Shown here piece after piece: positions 1 to 11,800 of a stretch of DNA of 64,000 bases. This DNA comes from Albula goreensis (lineage: Eukaryota > Chordata > Actinopteri > Albuliformes > Albulidae): the NCBI GenBank assembly GCA_022829145.1, contig CM040747.1, positions 41,224,613 through 41,288,612 on the forward strand, written 5' to 3'. The position numbers were made by a program, and so were the translations under genes. The notes under the pieces were generated by a model. That model had not been told where the DNA came from. It did no database searches and saw nothing but the letters and a program-made list of their open reading frames with translations. Each line of letters begins with the position of its first letter. The stretch's first letter is position 1.

Positions 1-300
1 GCCCAGTGTTTCCCTCCCTTAAAGGTTATGTTTGATAAACACAGACACAAAACAAGAGAGTAATAAGCTTTACAATTAATATTTATATAGCACATTTCAA
101 ACTTCAACAAATAATCAATTTAAAATACATTGATCAATCAGCTCTGAAAAGCACAATACAAAAAACATGTTTTTACCATGTACACATCTTGAAAAATTCA
201 AGTTCAAATTCAAAATAATTCCATAAAAATCGGCCTTAAAAGAGCACACTGACAAAGCAGTTCTAATGAAACCTTTCAATAACTCTTGACTATCAGCATT
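1..300. repeat. Dispersed ~300-bp repeat, copy 1
   Basis: The first ~300 bases recur almost unchanged at 3898-4205 in the same orientation, starting with the same gcccagtgtttccctccctt and sharing the AT-rich block with agcacatttcaa. Copy 1 begins at the window edge, so its true 5' end is unknown. No coding potential is seen. Family not identified. Confidence 0.85.
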
Positions 301-479
301 TATATATATTCACGTTTTTGAGATAGGAATGGCAGTTTTACCAATGTAAAACTGAGCGAGTTTATGTTGTGGTAAGTTTATTTATTCCTTAAACAAATTT
401 TTATGTTACATCATGAGCAGAATGCGAGAAACTGACATTTGTATTTTAATACATGAAAAGGGCTGGCAGCGTTAAAGAA

Positions 480-790
480 GTGTGATTGGCTTTGGTATCC
501 TCGGAGTCAGTCGAAATTATTACTTAATCGATAGCTGACGTCAACTTTGATGATGGGCGAATCGGATTAACTGTTCCAATTTTCGAATTATCTCCTCCTT
601 TCCTCCACTTTTTTCCTCCACATATTTCCAGCATATTTCCGGGGTAGGAAAGGAGGGGAGGAAACGAGTGGAGGAAAGGAGCACACGAGTAAAAGTATAG
701 GAACGCAGCCAATGTATCGTCCTGCGGAAATCTTTTCACATTTTTGGTGACATTATTGTGCCCCGACCAGTCAGATTATACCTTGCCGGA
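480..790. repeat. Rearranged fragments of the 5577-6068 MITE
   Basis: Bases ~480-705 match the 3' half of the MITE at 5577-6068 (shared gattggctt, ggtatcctcgga and a CT/GA-rich end). Bases ~705-790 match its interior (gcggaaatcttttcacattttt, accagtcagatta). The two parts are in the reverse of the order seen in the intact copy, as if two copies sat head to tail and lost their outer parts. Confidence 0.6.
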
Positions 791-2955
791 TACATTAGCT
801 GATATACAGTACTATATGTGTACAGTATCTTGACTATTAAGTCAATACAGGTACACTACAGTATCCGATAGTTTTGCAAAGTATATACGATAATATGATG
901 TTCGCACAACGTCCAAAACGCATAACGTCCTATTTCACAGAACGTATTGTGTACACTACGCGACACATACCTGTACATCGATTGCACTCCACCTGGAGTT
1001 CTTGTTTACGCCTGTTTTTGGTGGCACCTCTCCAATTCTTGGGCATGTGCCAGAGTATTTGCACACAGCACAACATCTGCCCTGATATAGTGTTCAGTGT
1101 TCATCATTCAGCATGCCTGAGCAAGAGCAGATTTGGATGGTTAAGAATGTTTGGTGCATCTGTAGTTGACTTCTCTTATTTTTTCTCTTAATGGAAAATT
1201 AAGAGAAAATATCAGTGAAATTTAAGAGAATGTTGCTGCATGAGGCCCATTATCAAACATATAGACAGTAGCAATGATGCCATATGATAATATGGGTAGT
1301 TTCAACTTTACTTTCAAACACAGTTAAGTGACAGAGCTACATCATCATATATCAACACTTATTTCAGAAACGACTAACAATGAGCTGCAACATTCAGACC
1401 AATGTGACCAAAGGTGAAATTAGCTATCTTTGTGCAGTGGGCTGGAGGCACAGAGGATTACTTTAAAAATATTAAGCTGAAAAGGTGCTGAAAAAGTCAT
1501 TTTATGGGACAAATTAAACATTACATAGTCACGAAGCCAATGTCAATGTCTGTGTAATTACAGTATTATAGATGTTACATTTACCTCTTTTTATTGGGGG
1601 ATGTCAGAAGAAACACCTTTTTGTCCCTCTTTTCCTTATATTATTTCTCTCCTTCTTCCAGGAGTATCTGTGAGAGGAGTCACTGGATGTGTTTGAGTCT
1701 CACAGAGTCACACATGGAGCACCCGTCATCCAACTGACAGACGTGCTTAAAAAGAGCAAACATTTCTGCTTCTGGGAGAGTCATGATGCATGATCTGGTA
1801 ATGAATATGTCATCCTACTTAGTGCTTTAAAATTGAACCCTGAGCTATCCTGAATTGAGGATTTGGGGTATTAACACTATGGGTGTGCATGCGCTGGACA
1901 GAAATTTTAATGCCGCAGCCTATGAATAAAACTTTAATAACCTGATCATCAGTCATAGAAATAAACACGACTTCTTCCCTCAACTGAAAACTTATGATAA
2001 GACTCAGCTTTCACAGAGTCTTAAGTGTTGCTCTTGTCCCAGACCAAGAAGCTGAGGATCATAAATATGGTGACTATAATCCAGGTGATTTGGGCGTCAG
2101 CAGCTGGTTAGAGAATGCATTAGGAGCATTAGGTGCTGAAGAGTTGTGATATGAGCTGCTTGCTGTGCTGTGTATCATAGTCTTAGAGTGTATAACTGCC
2201 TGCAGGAAAGCTTTGTGTTCTGCATGTGTGAATAAGTTGATTGCTGAGCATATGGTCTCTCAGTCTGTGAATGTTCCTCTCCTGTCACTCGCTGGGATTG
2301 CACTGGATGAGGATGAAGAGAAATGAGGATGAGTGTGTTAGATGACCTGTTCAAACATGCACAATTTAAAGATTGTGCACTGCCCAGGGTGTCAAGGTCC
2401 ATGGGCCAAAGGTGCTCATACATGATGGTTACTGTCCTAAAGGTAAAAGGGGGGTGTAGAAGCTAAAAGAAAGTTTGCTGTATATAAGCTGTGGTAAGGA
2501 TCTTTAGTATTCTGGTTTTTGTTATCTTGTATAACCCTGTACTGTGCTCCTCCTTTAAACTGTTTTCATCACTGTCTAAAATCTTCTAAACCATACCATA
2601 CTATAACTGCAGCTACATGATGTCTCCTGATTTTGCTAGATCACGCCCAGGTATGTAAATATGTAACAGTATCCTCATACAGCCACCTAGAGTACATGTG
2701 ACTGGAAGGGGAGCCACCCCTCAGAGTGTTTGTACTCTGGCTGCTGTGCTCTGTCTCTCTTCCAGCCCTAAACAAAGACTGTGATCTTTCACAACAGTGC
2801 AAAACATTTTGTTATTTATATAAATCCACATCTGGGGAACAATTAGAGCAGTGTGCATCTGTCTCTCTCTTTCAGATCAAAATACCAACTGAGACTCCCA
2901 TGATGAGCAAATACTAAATGTAAGAAAGTGAAAGTGTCTTTCTGTTTACTGGCAG
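791..2955. other. No gene recognised
   Basis: AT-rich sequence with only short unsupported open frames. A small perfect hairpin lies at 1181-1209 (12-bp arms ttttctcttaat / attaagagaaaa, 5-base loop). Nothing here shows codon or domain evidence. Confidence 0.6.
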
Positions 2956-3128
2956 ATTTACTGGAACAGTCTTCACTCATAACTGGTCAGATGGCATTCC
3001 ATTCTTCAAGTTCAAACTGAAAGGAGAATATGCAGATCTGCATGATAATAAAAATACAGACAGAATCAGGTTCAGTTCAGAACTAGAGAAGAATAAACTG
3101 GGTCTCAGCAATACATACCTCTGTGCAG
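2956..3128 (+). CDS. Orphan exon-like segment, unknown product
   Basis: A 173-bp stretch is bounded by a good acceptor (ttactggcag) and a strong donor (gtgagt). One frame is open throughout and reads FTGTVFTHNWSDGIPFF, then further polar residues, ending NTYLCA. The aromatic/charged composition and the Cys near the 3' edge are compatible with a piece of an extracellular beta-sandwich domain, but I do not recognise the family. No partner exon was found in either direction, so it may be a relic of a lost gene or chance. It lies well upstream of the NLR gene and shows no link to it. Confidence 0.25.
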
Positions 3129-3897
3129 GTGAGTACAGTCTTAATAATATATTTTAACATGCCACCAGCTTTTAAAAAAGCTGCTCAAGGGAGCAAGATC
3201 GCTGACAGAACTTTAATTACTTTTATTATAAAATAAGTTCCTATTTCTGTGTGATCAGATCTTAAATTACAGAGAAGTCATACTCTTTGATGGAATAATA
3301 TGGAAATTACAAAGTTCATAAATGATATTCAGTACCACAGTAACTTACCATGGGTAATGTAGTCTGAGAGTTACATTTTCTTCTGTTGGCATTTACAATT
3401 TAGCTTTAATCCATTTTGTACAGTATTCTAGCAACCATGCTAGATTTATGATACATTATCTTAGCATGCATGCTACCCTTTGTAGTATATTCAGTATTGT
3501 AGCATGGATTTTAGGTTCTATAACGTAGTCAGTATTCTAACACTGATGTTAACCTTGATGATCAATTTTAAAGAATTGGTGTTAGCCTTGGTAATCCATT
3601 TTTTGAGGTCTGGTAGAATAAGCATTAGCTTTTATAATATATTTTATTCAGTATCCTAGCATGGATGTTTGACTGATGTGCCCTGTGTATGGCAGTAATG
3701 TAAGCACTGCATTATAAAACACTCTCTTGGACACTTAACCAAGTGGCTTCAATCTGCAGGTCTGATATGTTGATAATGATGGCTGATTTTAGATTTACTA
3801 AAAACTGTACCATTTTCAAATGTGTCAAAAGGCAAGCAAGATCATGAAACCGAAAACCAGTCAGTCTGGTTTACAGCTCTGTCTCCTTCTGCCAGCA
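3129..3897. other. No gene recognised
   Basis: AT-rich intergenic sequence with a loose repetition of phrases such as gtattctagcaaccatgc / gtatcctagcatggatg around 3420-3670, probably an old decayed minisatellite. No coding signal. Confidence 0.5.
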
Positions 3898-4205
3898 GCC
3901 CAGTGTTTCCCTCCCTTAAAGGTTATGTTTGATAAACACAGACACAAAACAAGAGAGTAATAAACTTTATCGTTGATATTTATTTAGCACATTTCAAGCT
4001 TCAACAAATAATCAATTTAAAATTCATTGATCAATCAGCTCTGAAAAGCACAACACAAAAAACATGTTTTTACCACATGCACATTGTGAAAAATTCAAGT
4101 TAATCAAAGCAATTCCATAAAAAAGGCCTTAAAAGAGCACACTGACAAGGCAGTTCTAATGAAACCTTTCAATAGCTTTTGACTATCAGCATTTATTTAT
4201 TTAAT
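3898..4205. repeat. Dispersed ~300-bp repeat, copy 2
   Basis: Direct copy of bases 1-300 with scattered substitutions and small indels. The match fades after the shared gactatcagcatttat. The 3.9-kb spacing may mark a segmental duplication or two insertions of one element. Confidence 0.85.
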
Positions 4206-4849
4206 CATAAAATCAAATGTCTGAGGGCCAATCCAAAAACATGTAAACTAGAAATCATGTTAAAGTTATCAAGCTGATTCTTTCTTTGGGCTTTTGTTGT
4301 TACGTTTTACTGTTACAATCCCTTCCATGTCAATTTAAGATCCTCTAATGGAGCTCTGTTTTTTTATTCAACAGGTTGCCTTCAGTTTCTGATGTTCTCT
4401 GTACAGCTCATGTCTGACCTCGGTTCTGATGAGGTTTGTTTGGTGAGTAACTTAAAAGAGACTCTGCCATTTTGGTAATTAACCCCTTGTGTTCTGTTGA
4501 AATTGGCTTTACCATTGGCTTTTGTTTGGGGTCCCACAGACCCCAGTGTTGTACATGTAAATGTAATCGCTAAAAGTTAAAGATCAACCAATTTTGTTTT
4601 TCCTCAGGTATTTTTTACTTCCTCTGACCTCATTAACAGGTCCTCTAACCCATTCAACAATCGAAGCTTTTCCTTTTTCCACAAAGTGGGCCTGACCATT
4701 TCACAAAGGTGTTTAATTTTAAAAATATATATTTTATATGATAAATATAGAAATATTTAATGTTTAATATGTTATATGGGATTTGACTGAACAGGTTTTG
4801 AGTTTTATAATCCAATTCTTTTCTGCTCTGTGTCAATCATCTGGTGTCC

Positions 4850-5576
4850 AGTTAGTGTTTGTTTGAAGGCTGAATATTTTTAGCGCCTCAAGTTCATGGT
4901 GAAGGAATTAAGCCACTAGATATGTGTCGGTGTCTCTGTGGTTTTTAATGTTATACACATGTTGAGCTAATCTAGTCCTGATTGTGTTCCCTGTCTCACC
5001 TATATATTTAATGCCACAGTGATTACATGAATTCATAGCTTATTGTGTTAACTGTATTTGTCTGTTTGATTAGTTGTGTCATATTTGTGCTGTTGGTCTT
5101 CACTGCACTGGCTTGTGTGTTAAATACCAGGCCTTGTGTGGGTACAGTGTTGATTTCTGGGAATTTGCTTCTTACCAGATGGTCTTTGAGATTTTTTTAT
5201 AAACTGAGATGATTCTGTAGTCCTGAAGGAGTTGTGATTCCCAGGATCCTGATCAGGTTCTGTTTGATTTGAAATAACCCTTTGGTTTTAAGACATGAAA
5301 GAGGGTTCTGGTGTCCTTTTCAAAGTCAGCATCTTGTGTACAGTTTCTGTTGAACCTGATCAGCTGGGATTTGATGAGGCCTTTGAAGGTGTGCTTTGGG
5401 TGGAGACTATTTTTATGTAATGGTGCATCTGTGTCTGTGTCTTTAAAATAAACCTTGCTGTCCAGTGTGGGTGTTTGAGGAAATGAGGGTCTTGTACAAG
5501 TGGTTTTGATTAAGGTCTATGTGTTGGTCGTATGTGGTTGATGTTGAGGATCTGTATGTGTTTGAAGTTACTGTTA
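4850..5576 (-). mobile_element. Penelope-like retroelement, 3' fragment with GIY-YIG nuclease
   Basis: Read on the minus strand, ~5510-5230 gives a reverse-transcriptase tail with HPKHTFKGLIKSQLIRFNR. After a gap, ~5040-4850 gives CNHCGIKYIGETGNTIRTRLAQH followed by a conserved tail ending near NWIIKLKT. The CxxC, the KYIGET core and the downstream Arg are typical of the GIY-YIG endonuclease of Penelope-like elements, where it follows the RT. The element is truncated at its 5' side by the MITE at 5577 and has decayed, with several interruptions. Clade within Penelope-like elements not resolved. Confidence 0.75.
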
Positions 5577-6068
5577 GGGCGTGTTCCAATTCTCAGATTT
5601 TGTCTCCTACCTCCTCTACTACCACCTCGTCTCTTATCTATGTGTCCTCACTCCCTCCACTGCTCCAAAAAGGTAGGAAATGTGATTTCGCCTCCTTCAC
5701 TCACCTCCTCCTCTCCTCCAAACAAAGGATACATCAATGTATACTACTGCAGAAATCTTTTCACATTTTTGGGTGACATCATGGTGCCCCCAACCAGTCA
5801 GATTAAAAGACCATCCTGCGGAAAATTTTGATTGGCTTAGGTATCCTCGGAATCAGCTGAAGGTACACGACTTCATCAATAGCCGAGATCGGCTTTCATG
5901 AAGGGCTAATGGGATTAGTTGTTCTGATTTTTGTTTCATCTCCTTGTTTCCTCATCTCCTCTGCTCGTTTCCTCCCCTCCTTTCCTCCACATATTTCCAG
6001 GGTAGGAGACAAGGGGAGGAAATGAGCGGAGGAAATGAGGATACGAGAAAAAGTATTGGAACACACCC
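5577..6068. mobile_element. MITE with terminal inverted repeats
   Basis: Starts agggcgtgttccaat and ends attggaacacaccctt, so the ends are inverted repeats differing at about one position. CT-rich and AG-rich subterminal blocks extend the inverted symmetry (cctcctctactaccacctc versus gaggaaatgagcggaggaaa). No transposase is encoded, so it is a non-autonomous DNA transposon of unassigned superfamily. It lies between two Penelope-like fragments. A rearranged relative is at 480-790. Confidence 0.7.
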
Positions 6069-6084
6069 TTTGTGTTTAATAAGT

Positions 6085-6296
6085 GCTTTAAATTGAAGGC
6101 AAGTGCTCACAGCTGAGTTGATTAGAAATCGCTCTCAGGTGAGGTTGCCTGTTTGTGAGGCCTCTGCTGCTGCAGCTCCAGTTACCTCTCCAGGCTGAGG
6201 GAGGGAACCAGGAGACTGACAGCAGGATAGTGGGAGGAGCTGAGGAGCTTGCTCCTCCCTCCACCTCTCCTGGCACCACAGTGTGTTGTGGTAATC
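6085..6296 (-). repeat. Dispersed repeat family X, fragment 1
   Basis: This is the inverted copy of 52397-52620. Shared blocks include aattgaaggcaagtgctcac and tcctccctccacctctcctg. A third, more diverged piece is at 7600-7805. The three copies keep order and relative orientation of blocks, which indicates one mobile or repeated family. No protein is recognisable; open frames here are not conserved between copies. Confidence 0.75.
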
Positions 6297-6965
6297 GCAT
6301 GTTAATCATGTTTCCTGTCTCTCCTACATATTTTATGTGACAGTGGTTACACTATATAAGATAATTGTGTGAATTGTGAATATCTTGTTTAATGACGTGT
6401 GTTGTGTTTGTGTTCTGGTTCCTGACTGTGATGGCCTATTAATAGAATACTGGGCCTTGTGTGGGTATTGTGCTGATTGCTGGTAGTTTGCTGCTTACCA
6501 GGAGGTCCCTGAAGTTTTCATTTTCTTGCTGGCTGAGGTGATTTTGTAGTCTTGAAGCAAGTTGGTGTTCTGTGGGGTTCTGGATATATTTTGTTTAATT
6601 GTCCTGTTTTCTGCTTGACTGAATGCCCAGTAAGTGGTGATGAGCAGAATGATTTTCCTTGTATCTGTTGTTTTGTGGTCAGAAAGGTTTTCCTGGCCTG
6701 TCTGAGGAAGGATGTGGAAAACTCTCTTGGTTTCAATGCTTTGAAATGTTTTATGGCTTCTTCAGTATATCTAGTCCCTATGCAGATCCTGTGGAACTTG
6801 AGCTACTGAGATTTAATTAAACCTTTGAAGGTGTGTTTTGGGTAGAACCTGCTTTTGTGTAGGAGTGTCTGCTATGCGTGTTTGGGGAAAAGAGGGTCTC
6901 TTGTATGTGGTTGTGTGTAGAAAATCTATGTGTTGAGTGTGTGTGGTGTATTTAACTGTGATGGA
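6297..6965 (-). mobile_element. Penelope-like retroelement, second 3' fragment
   Basis: The minus strand encodes YPKHTFKGLIKSQ and an RT tail with ALKPREFSTSFLRQARKTF, then CNHCHIKYVGETGNMI at ~6355-6300. This parallels the copy at 4850-5576 but is a different subfamily by sequence. It stops abruptly at 6296, where repeat family X begins, right after the GIY-YIG core. A few interruptions are present, so it is a dead copy. Confidence 0.7.
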
Positions 6966-7539
6966 TTTTTGGTGTGTGTTGAGGATCTATCTGCCTATCT
7001 ATGCTCTTAAACCCTCTGTATTTCAGCTTGACCTTGAATAATAGCCTGTCAAATAACACACTTTTTTGGCTATAGACAACTTGCACAGAAAGTCTATATA
7101 TATTTCTAAATTCCTCTGTATTGAGTCATAACTGCCTCTGATTATAGATGAGCAATTGTGTGTTCATGCTACCTGGGCTTCACCTGTGCTGTGATTAGGG
7201 GTTAAGGAGAGGCAGGTTACTGTCTACTGAGGGTGGCTGAAACCATTTCATGGCCTCTTCAGGTATTCACCTTTAAGTAGAAGATGGGGTCACCGATATG
7301 CTTCTATTAATTTCAATCAAAAAGTGATGTTGCCTTATTTCTGAATAGTATAGTTACAAAATACCATTAGAGCTGTATTTTAACAACCATGCACAAAGTG
7401 CATTTTTGGTGTATCAAAATCGATGTTTGCTAGTTACATGGTAGTAAAACAGAGGGCAGGTGCTGTATGAAGACTTGGACTCCATTATACAGTTTACTTG
7501 CACTGTGTGTGTAGGTATTGGGTGGGTAGGAAAGAAATG

Positions 7540-7805
7540 AAAAAAATCCTCCAGGAGAACAAAAAGGGAAAAACAAAACCCCTCCACTCACACACCAGGG
7601 ACTATGCCAATGTGGTGCAGTGGCAGGCGTGGCCACTGGGCCGGGTGGTTTGTGAAAGAGGAAACACAGCAAAAGTTCATCAAAAAGGGGCCAAAGGCCT
7701 GTCAGTGAGGCTACTGCTGTTCAAGTTCCTGCATTCTCTCCAGGCTGCAGGAGGGAATTGGAACTGACAGCAATCTCATGGGAGGAGCCCTCCACCTCTC
7801 CTGGC
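7540..7805. repeat. Dispersed repeat family X, fragment 2
   Basis: Contains gtggtgcagtggcaggcgtgg, ccaaaggcctgtcagtgagg and the tcctccctc/cacctctcctgg block, which match the reverse complement of 52400-52870. The copy is diverged and has internal deletions. Confidence 0.6.
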
Positions 7806-7984
7806 CAAATAGTTAGAGCCAAATACAGCCATACACCATTAAGTTAATAAAGTGCTTCACTAGAAGCCTGTCATAAATTTTACATACATTATCAAACCAA
7901 AATTTGAGCCCAAGCTGCGTTAGAATACTCTTTTTCGCTTAGGAAGGTTCCAAACTGAGTGAAATGACCCGGAAGTGGAAATGC

Positions 7985-8325
7985 CATAACCCTAGTGTGT
8001 ACACAGATGTAGTCTGAAGAGGGGAGTCTTCAGTCTGTGTCAGAACATGGCCAATGATTCTGCTGTCCTGATCACAGTGGGGGGTTCATTCCACCACTGG
8101 GGGGCAGTGCAGACAGGCATCATGACTGGGAGGTGTGACTGTGCAGGGAGGGGACAGTTAGTCATGGTGTGGGAGCAGAACAGGGAGATCTGATGGGGTG
8201 TAGGGTTTGAAGATTGACAGGAGGTACGGTGGAGCAGTTCCATTCACTGCCCTGTAGGCGAGCACCAAGGTTTTACACTTCTAGAGGTAGCCAGTGAAGT
8301 GAGATGAGGAGGGGGTGTAACATGG
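7985..8325. repeat. Probable fish dispersed repeat fragment
   Basis: Phrases such as ggggagtcttcagtctg, ggttcattccaccactgggg, ctgtaggcgagcaccaaggt and gtagccagtgaagtg resemble a widespread fish LINE/SINE-tail-like repeat that I know only by pattern. No coding signal; assignment is from memory of the motif order. Confidence 0.4.
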
Positions 8326-8756
8326 TAATACAGATATACCCAGTTACCCTGTGATTATGATTATCAGTGTTGGGTCCAATAACACAGAGGGCTTAACTCT
8401 ATTATGACCAGAGTCTAGAGGTGTTAAAGTACCTAATGATAAAACCCCACAGTAAATGCACCTGTATCTCTCAGCTACCACCCTCTCACCCTCTGCCATT
8501 CTGACTGTAGTGCCATTTATCATGTAATAATGTGCATGATACATTATACATTATATATTCTATAATATAGAAATAATACACTATGTATGTGTGTGTGTGT
8601 GTTTTGGTTTGTTTATTCAGAGTTACTATATAGTTACTACATGTTACTATATTGCACATTTGTCTGTGTGTTTTAATTCAGTATACCTGTGGTGAACAGG
8701 ATGTTTTTGTGTTTATCTCTGTTTATTCAGTATGTTGTTATTTTGTGTGGTTACAG

Positions 8757-8889
8757 GTCTGTTGATCTGAGTCAGAACCCTCTCATGGTCCAACCTGTAC
8801 TGATATATTCCAGACTCCTTGGTTTCTAAAATGAGTGTCTCTAAGGACCCAGAGACCAGCACTGGAACCTCCAGCCCTGACAGCAAGAG
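8757..8889 (+). CDS. NLR exon 1 of the coding chain: 5' UTR and start codon
   Basis: ATG at 8831 begins [19 protein letters not shown] and the exon ends at gcaagag|gtataa in phase 2. Fish NLRC3-like proteins commonly start with a short Ser-rich peptide of this kind. A TTG codon 12 bases upstream is in frame but ATG is the natural choice. A plausible acceptor (gtggttacag) at 8756 suggests that a non-coding exon may lie upstream; if not, the transcript starts within this exon. Confidence 0.7.
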
Positions 8890-11800
8890 GTATAAATGCA
8901 TTAATCGGATATTTAATTATATAAATCGATTAATCAGGAATAAAACCTTTTGTATATTTTGTATATATCTGCAGTGCATAATAGGTAGGCATATACTGTA
9001 TTTCACCCATTCTTATGAACTGGGACAAGCCATGTCCAGCTAGAAAATCTTGATTAATTATTGCTTAAAAAACAAATTGAATCCAATTTAGTGGTAAAAT
9101 TGCAATTTGTGATTGAAACACAGAAAATATCTAATATCATTTTTGAAGTTCTTTAATTTTTTAACCTCTAAACCTGAGGATTGCCAGAAAATACATTTGT
9201 CAGAGACAGAATTAAAATTTGTATTAAAAGCCTTTAAATTTGGAAACTTACGATATCTATTGATAACATGCTTGTGAAAATTTACTCTTATTATACTTTG
9301 GTTTAAAATGTCTCAGACCTTAAAAAAATAATTTGACAGAGCAGCATGAATTAATTTAATTTGGTTCTTTATCATCTTTTCAATCGTGTACACAAGGAAA
9401 GAAGACTTTTCTTGAAATCTGTTGTGGGAAATGGTTGGATTTGAAATACACTCTGCCTGTATTTGCTGTTAACTAAAAACTGAACTAATGTTCTCAATTT
9501 TGAAAGTAAATTTGCACTTGTAAATATGCACAAGTGAATGTAAAAATCTGTTCTTCTATGTGCTGTGAGTTAGAGCTGCAGTAAGAGGATGAGGTTAACT
9601 GGAAGCTCTGTCTCCATGTGCTATGAGTTAGAGCTGCAGTAAGAGGATGAGGTTAACTGGAAGTTCTGTCTTCATGTTTTGTTCACAGGGTCCAGGTGGA
9701 GAGAGCAGGGTCACCTGTACCCAGATGTATATCAGTGAAGAGTAACAGGTCAATGGATGAACCAATTCGCCTTAGAGAAGAATCCAGAGGTGATCAGAGG
9801 TAAGTAAACAGGCTGAAATGTACTGTCCATTTTCATCATACCTGCCTCTCACTGGCTACAGGCTGGTGTAGGTGGGGCAGGGGAACAGCTGGGGGTCCTG
9901 ACAGCTGCACTGGGCCTGGAAGAGGGCCCAAGACTCAAGGCTGCTGCATGCTTCAAATAACCTCAAATTCTGAACTTTGGAAAGTCTCTGAAAGCGTCTT
10001 AAAGGGAGTTGGATTGGGGAGTTCTGTATGAGATTGTGAAACACACATTCCACTGTGGACGCCCACTTTCTGCACTGATTGGCTGGGTGTGCTTAAGTGT
10101 GAAAATAGGCAGGAGTTCAAGAGTTCTGAAATCTTATCTGTTCATTCTTCACACAACTGCTTCTGCTTCCATGTTGAAAGCACACCATGAATACCGTTAA
10201 AGGAAAACTTGCCAATTGTGTTGACCTGTATGTTCATCTGTTTGACTTGCGAATGCAGAGACAGCCAGAAATCTTGAAATGAATGGTGGAAGATCACAAA
10301 GGCTGTTTCAAATTCTGACAGGAACACTTCATACTTTTAAGAAGATTTGAAGTAGTCTGAAATTAGCATGTATGCTCATGATAGTTTAAAACCGTTTCTA
10401 AACCACAAGTGCAGTGCTATCAAATCAAAGTAACATTACATTCCTGCTAGCAATCGTATCATATATTCCTTATCCCAGAAGCATATATATTTTGTACAGC
10501 GTTATGGTGTTTATTTTTTAAAAGGGAATGGATAAAAAAACAGCAACAAGTATATTTGCTTGTAATTGTTTGCCACCTGTCTCATCCCTTCAGACTGCTG
10601 TTAAAAAGAGCATTAAATCAGCTCACAGTTATTTTTTTATTGTGTTGTGTCTTCAAACAGAAATATAACAGATCACTGAATAAAACCAAAAATAAACTGC
10701 AAAGGTGAAAATTACACTTGTTCTACCTCTGAATATTTCTTACCTGTAAATACTTCCACCCCTCTCTGTGATAGACAGCTCCTTGCCCCACCTTTGATTT
10801 AAGCTAGTTCAGGAAAGGTAGGAACAAATTGGCCAAAACAACCTGTCCTATGAAACGTTGCAGAGGTTACTTCATTTGAAATAACTGTTAGCCTTCAAGC
10901 CATAAAAAGGTCAATTTCAGAGAATTACAGAGATTGTAGGATCTGTTACCGTGTGCTGGTGACTTAGAGCTGCAGTAAGAGGATGAGGTTAACTGGAAGC
11001 TCTGTCTCCATGTGCTGTGAGTTAGAACTGCAGTAAGAGGATGAGGTTAACTGGAAGCTCTGTCTCCATGTGCTGTGAGTCATGAAGAAGACACACAGGC
11101 AGCGTCGAAGATGCTTGGCGCCGCTGCCGCCTGCCACTGCCCGACGCTTGTGGGCGTGTCTAGTACAGTTGTCACTCAGGAGTCATCATTTTTTTTATTC
11201 ACTACCACGGCTAACCAGAAACAAGTAAATAGCACACTGTATATGTATATACTGTATATACATTCATTGGTAATATCACTGTTTTAATTAGCGACAACAA
11301 GTATTTTAAAGTGTTTTTCTTGTGATCACGTCAATAGATGGAACGTTAATAAGCGCCAGCTCTGTTTCGCCAGCTCGGTTTTATTTCATGCATTTTACTG
11401 TACCCGCGAAGTGAAAATGCGATGTTGTGTCATCCGATTGGTTGCTGCTTGGTGACGTTTTCAAGCAGCCGGGTGGTACTTCACTGATTTCAACTTCTTC
11501 TCGACGCCCCGCCGGTTGGCCGCTCGACGCCTGCAATCCCATCAAGCCCTGCGCGAGCGTCTCGCCGGTCCCCATTCAAAATGAATGGAGGTGGCTTCGG
11601 TGGCCAGCGTCGACGCTGCCTGCGTGTCTTCACTGTAAGAAGATGAGGTTATCTGGAAACTCTGTCTTCATGTGCTTGAGTTGGAAGTGCAGTAAGAGGA
11701 TGCGGTTAACTGGAAGGTCTGAATCCATGTTTTATTTACAGGGTCCAGGTGGAGAGAGCAGGGTCACCTGTACCTAGCTGTATTTCAATAAAGAGTGACT

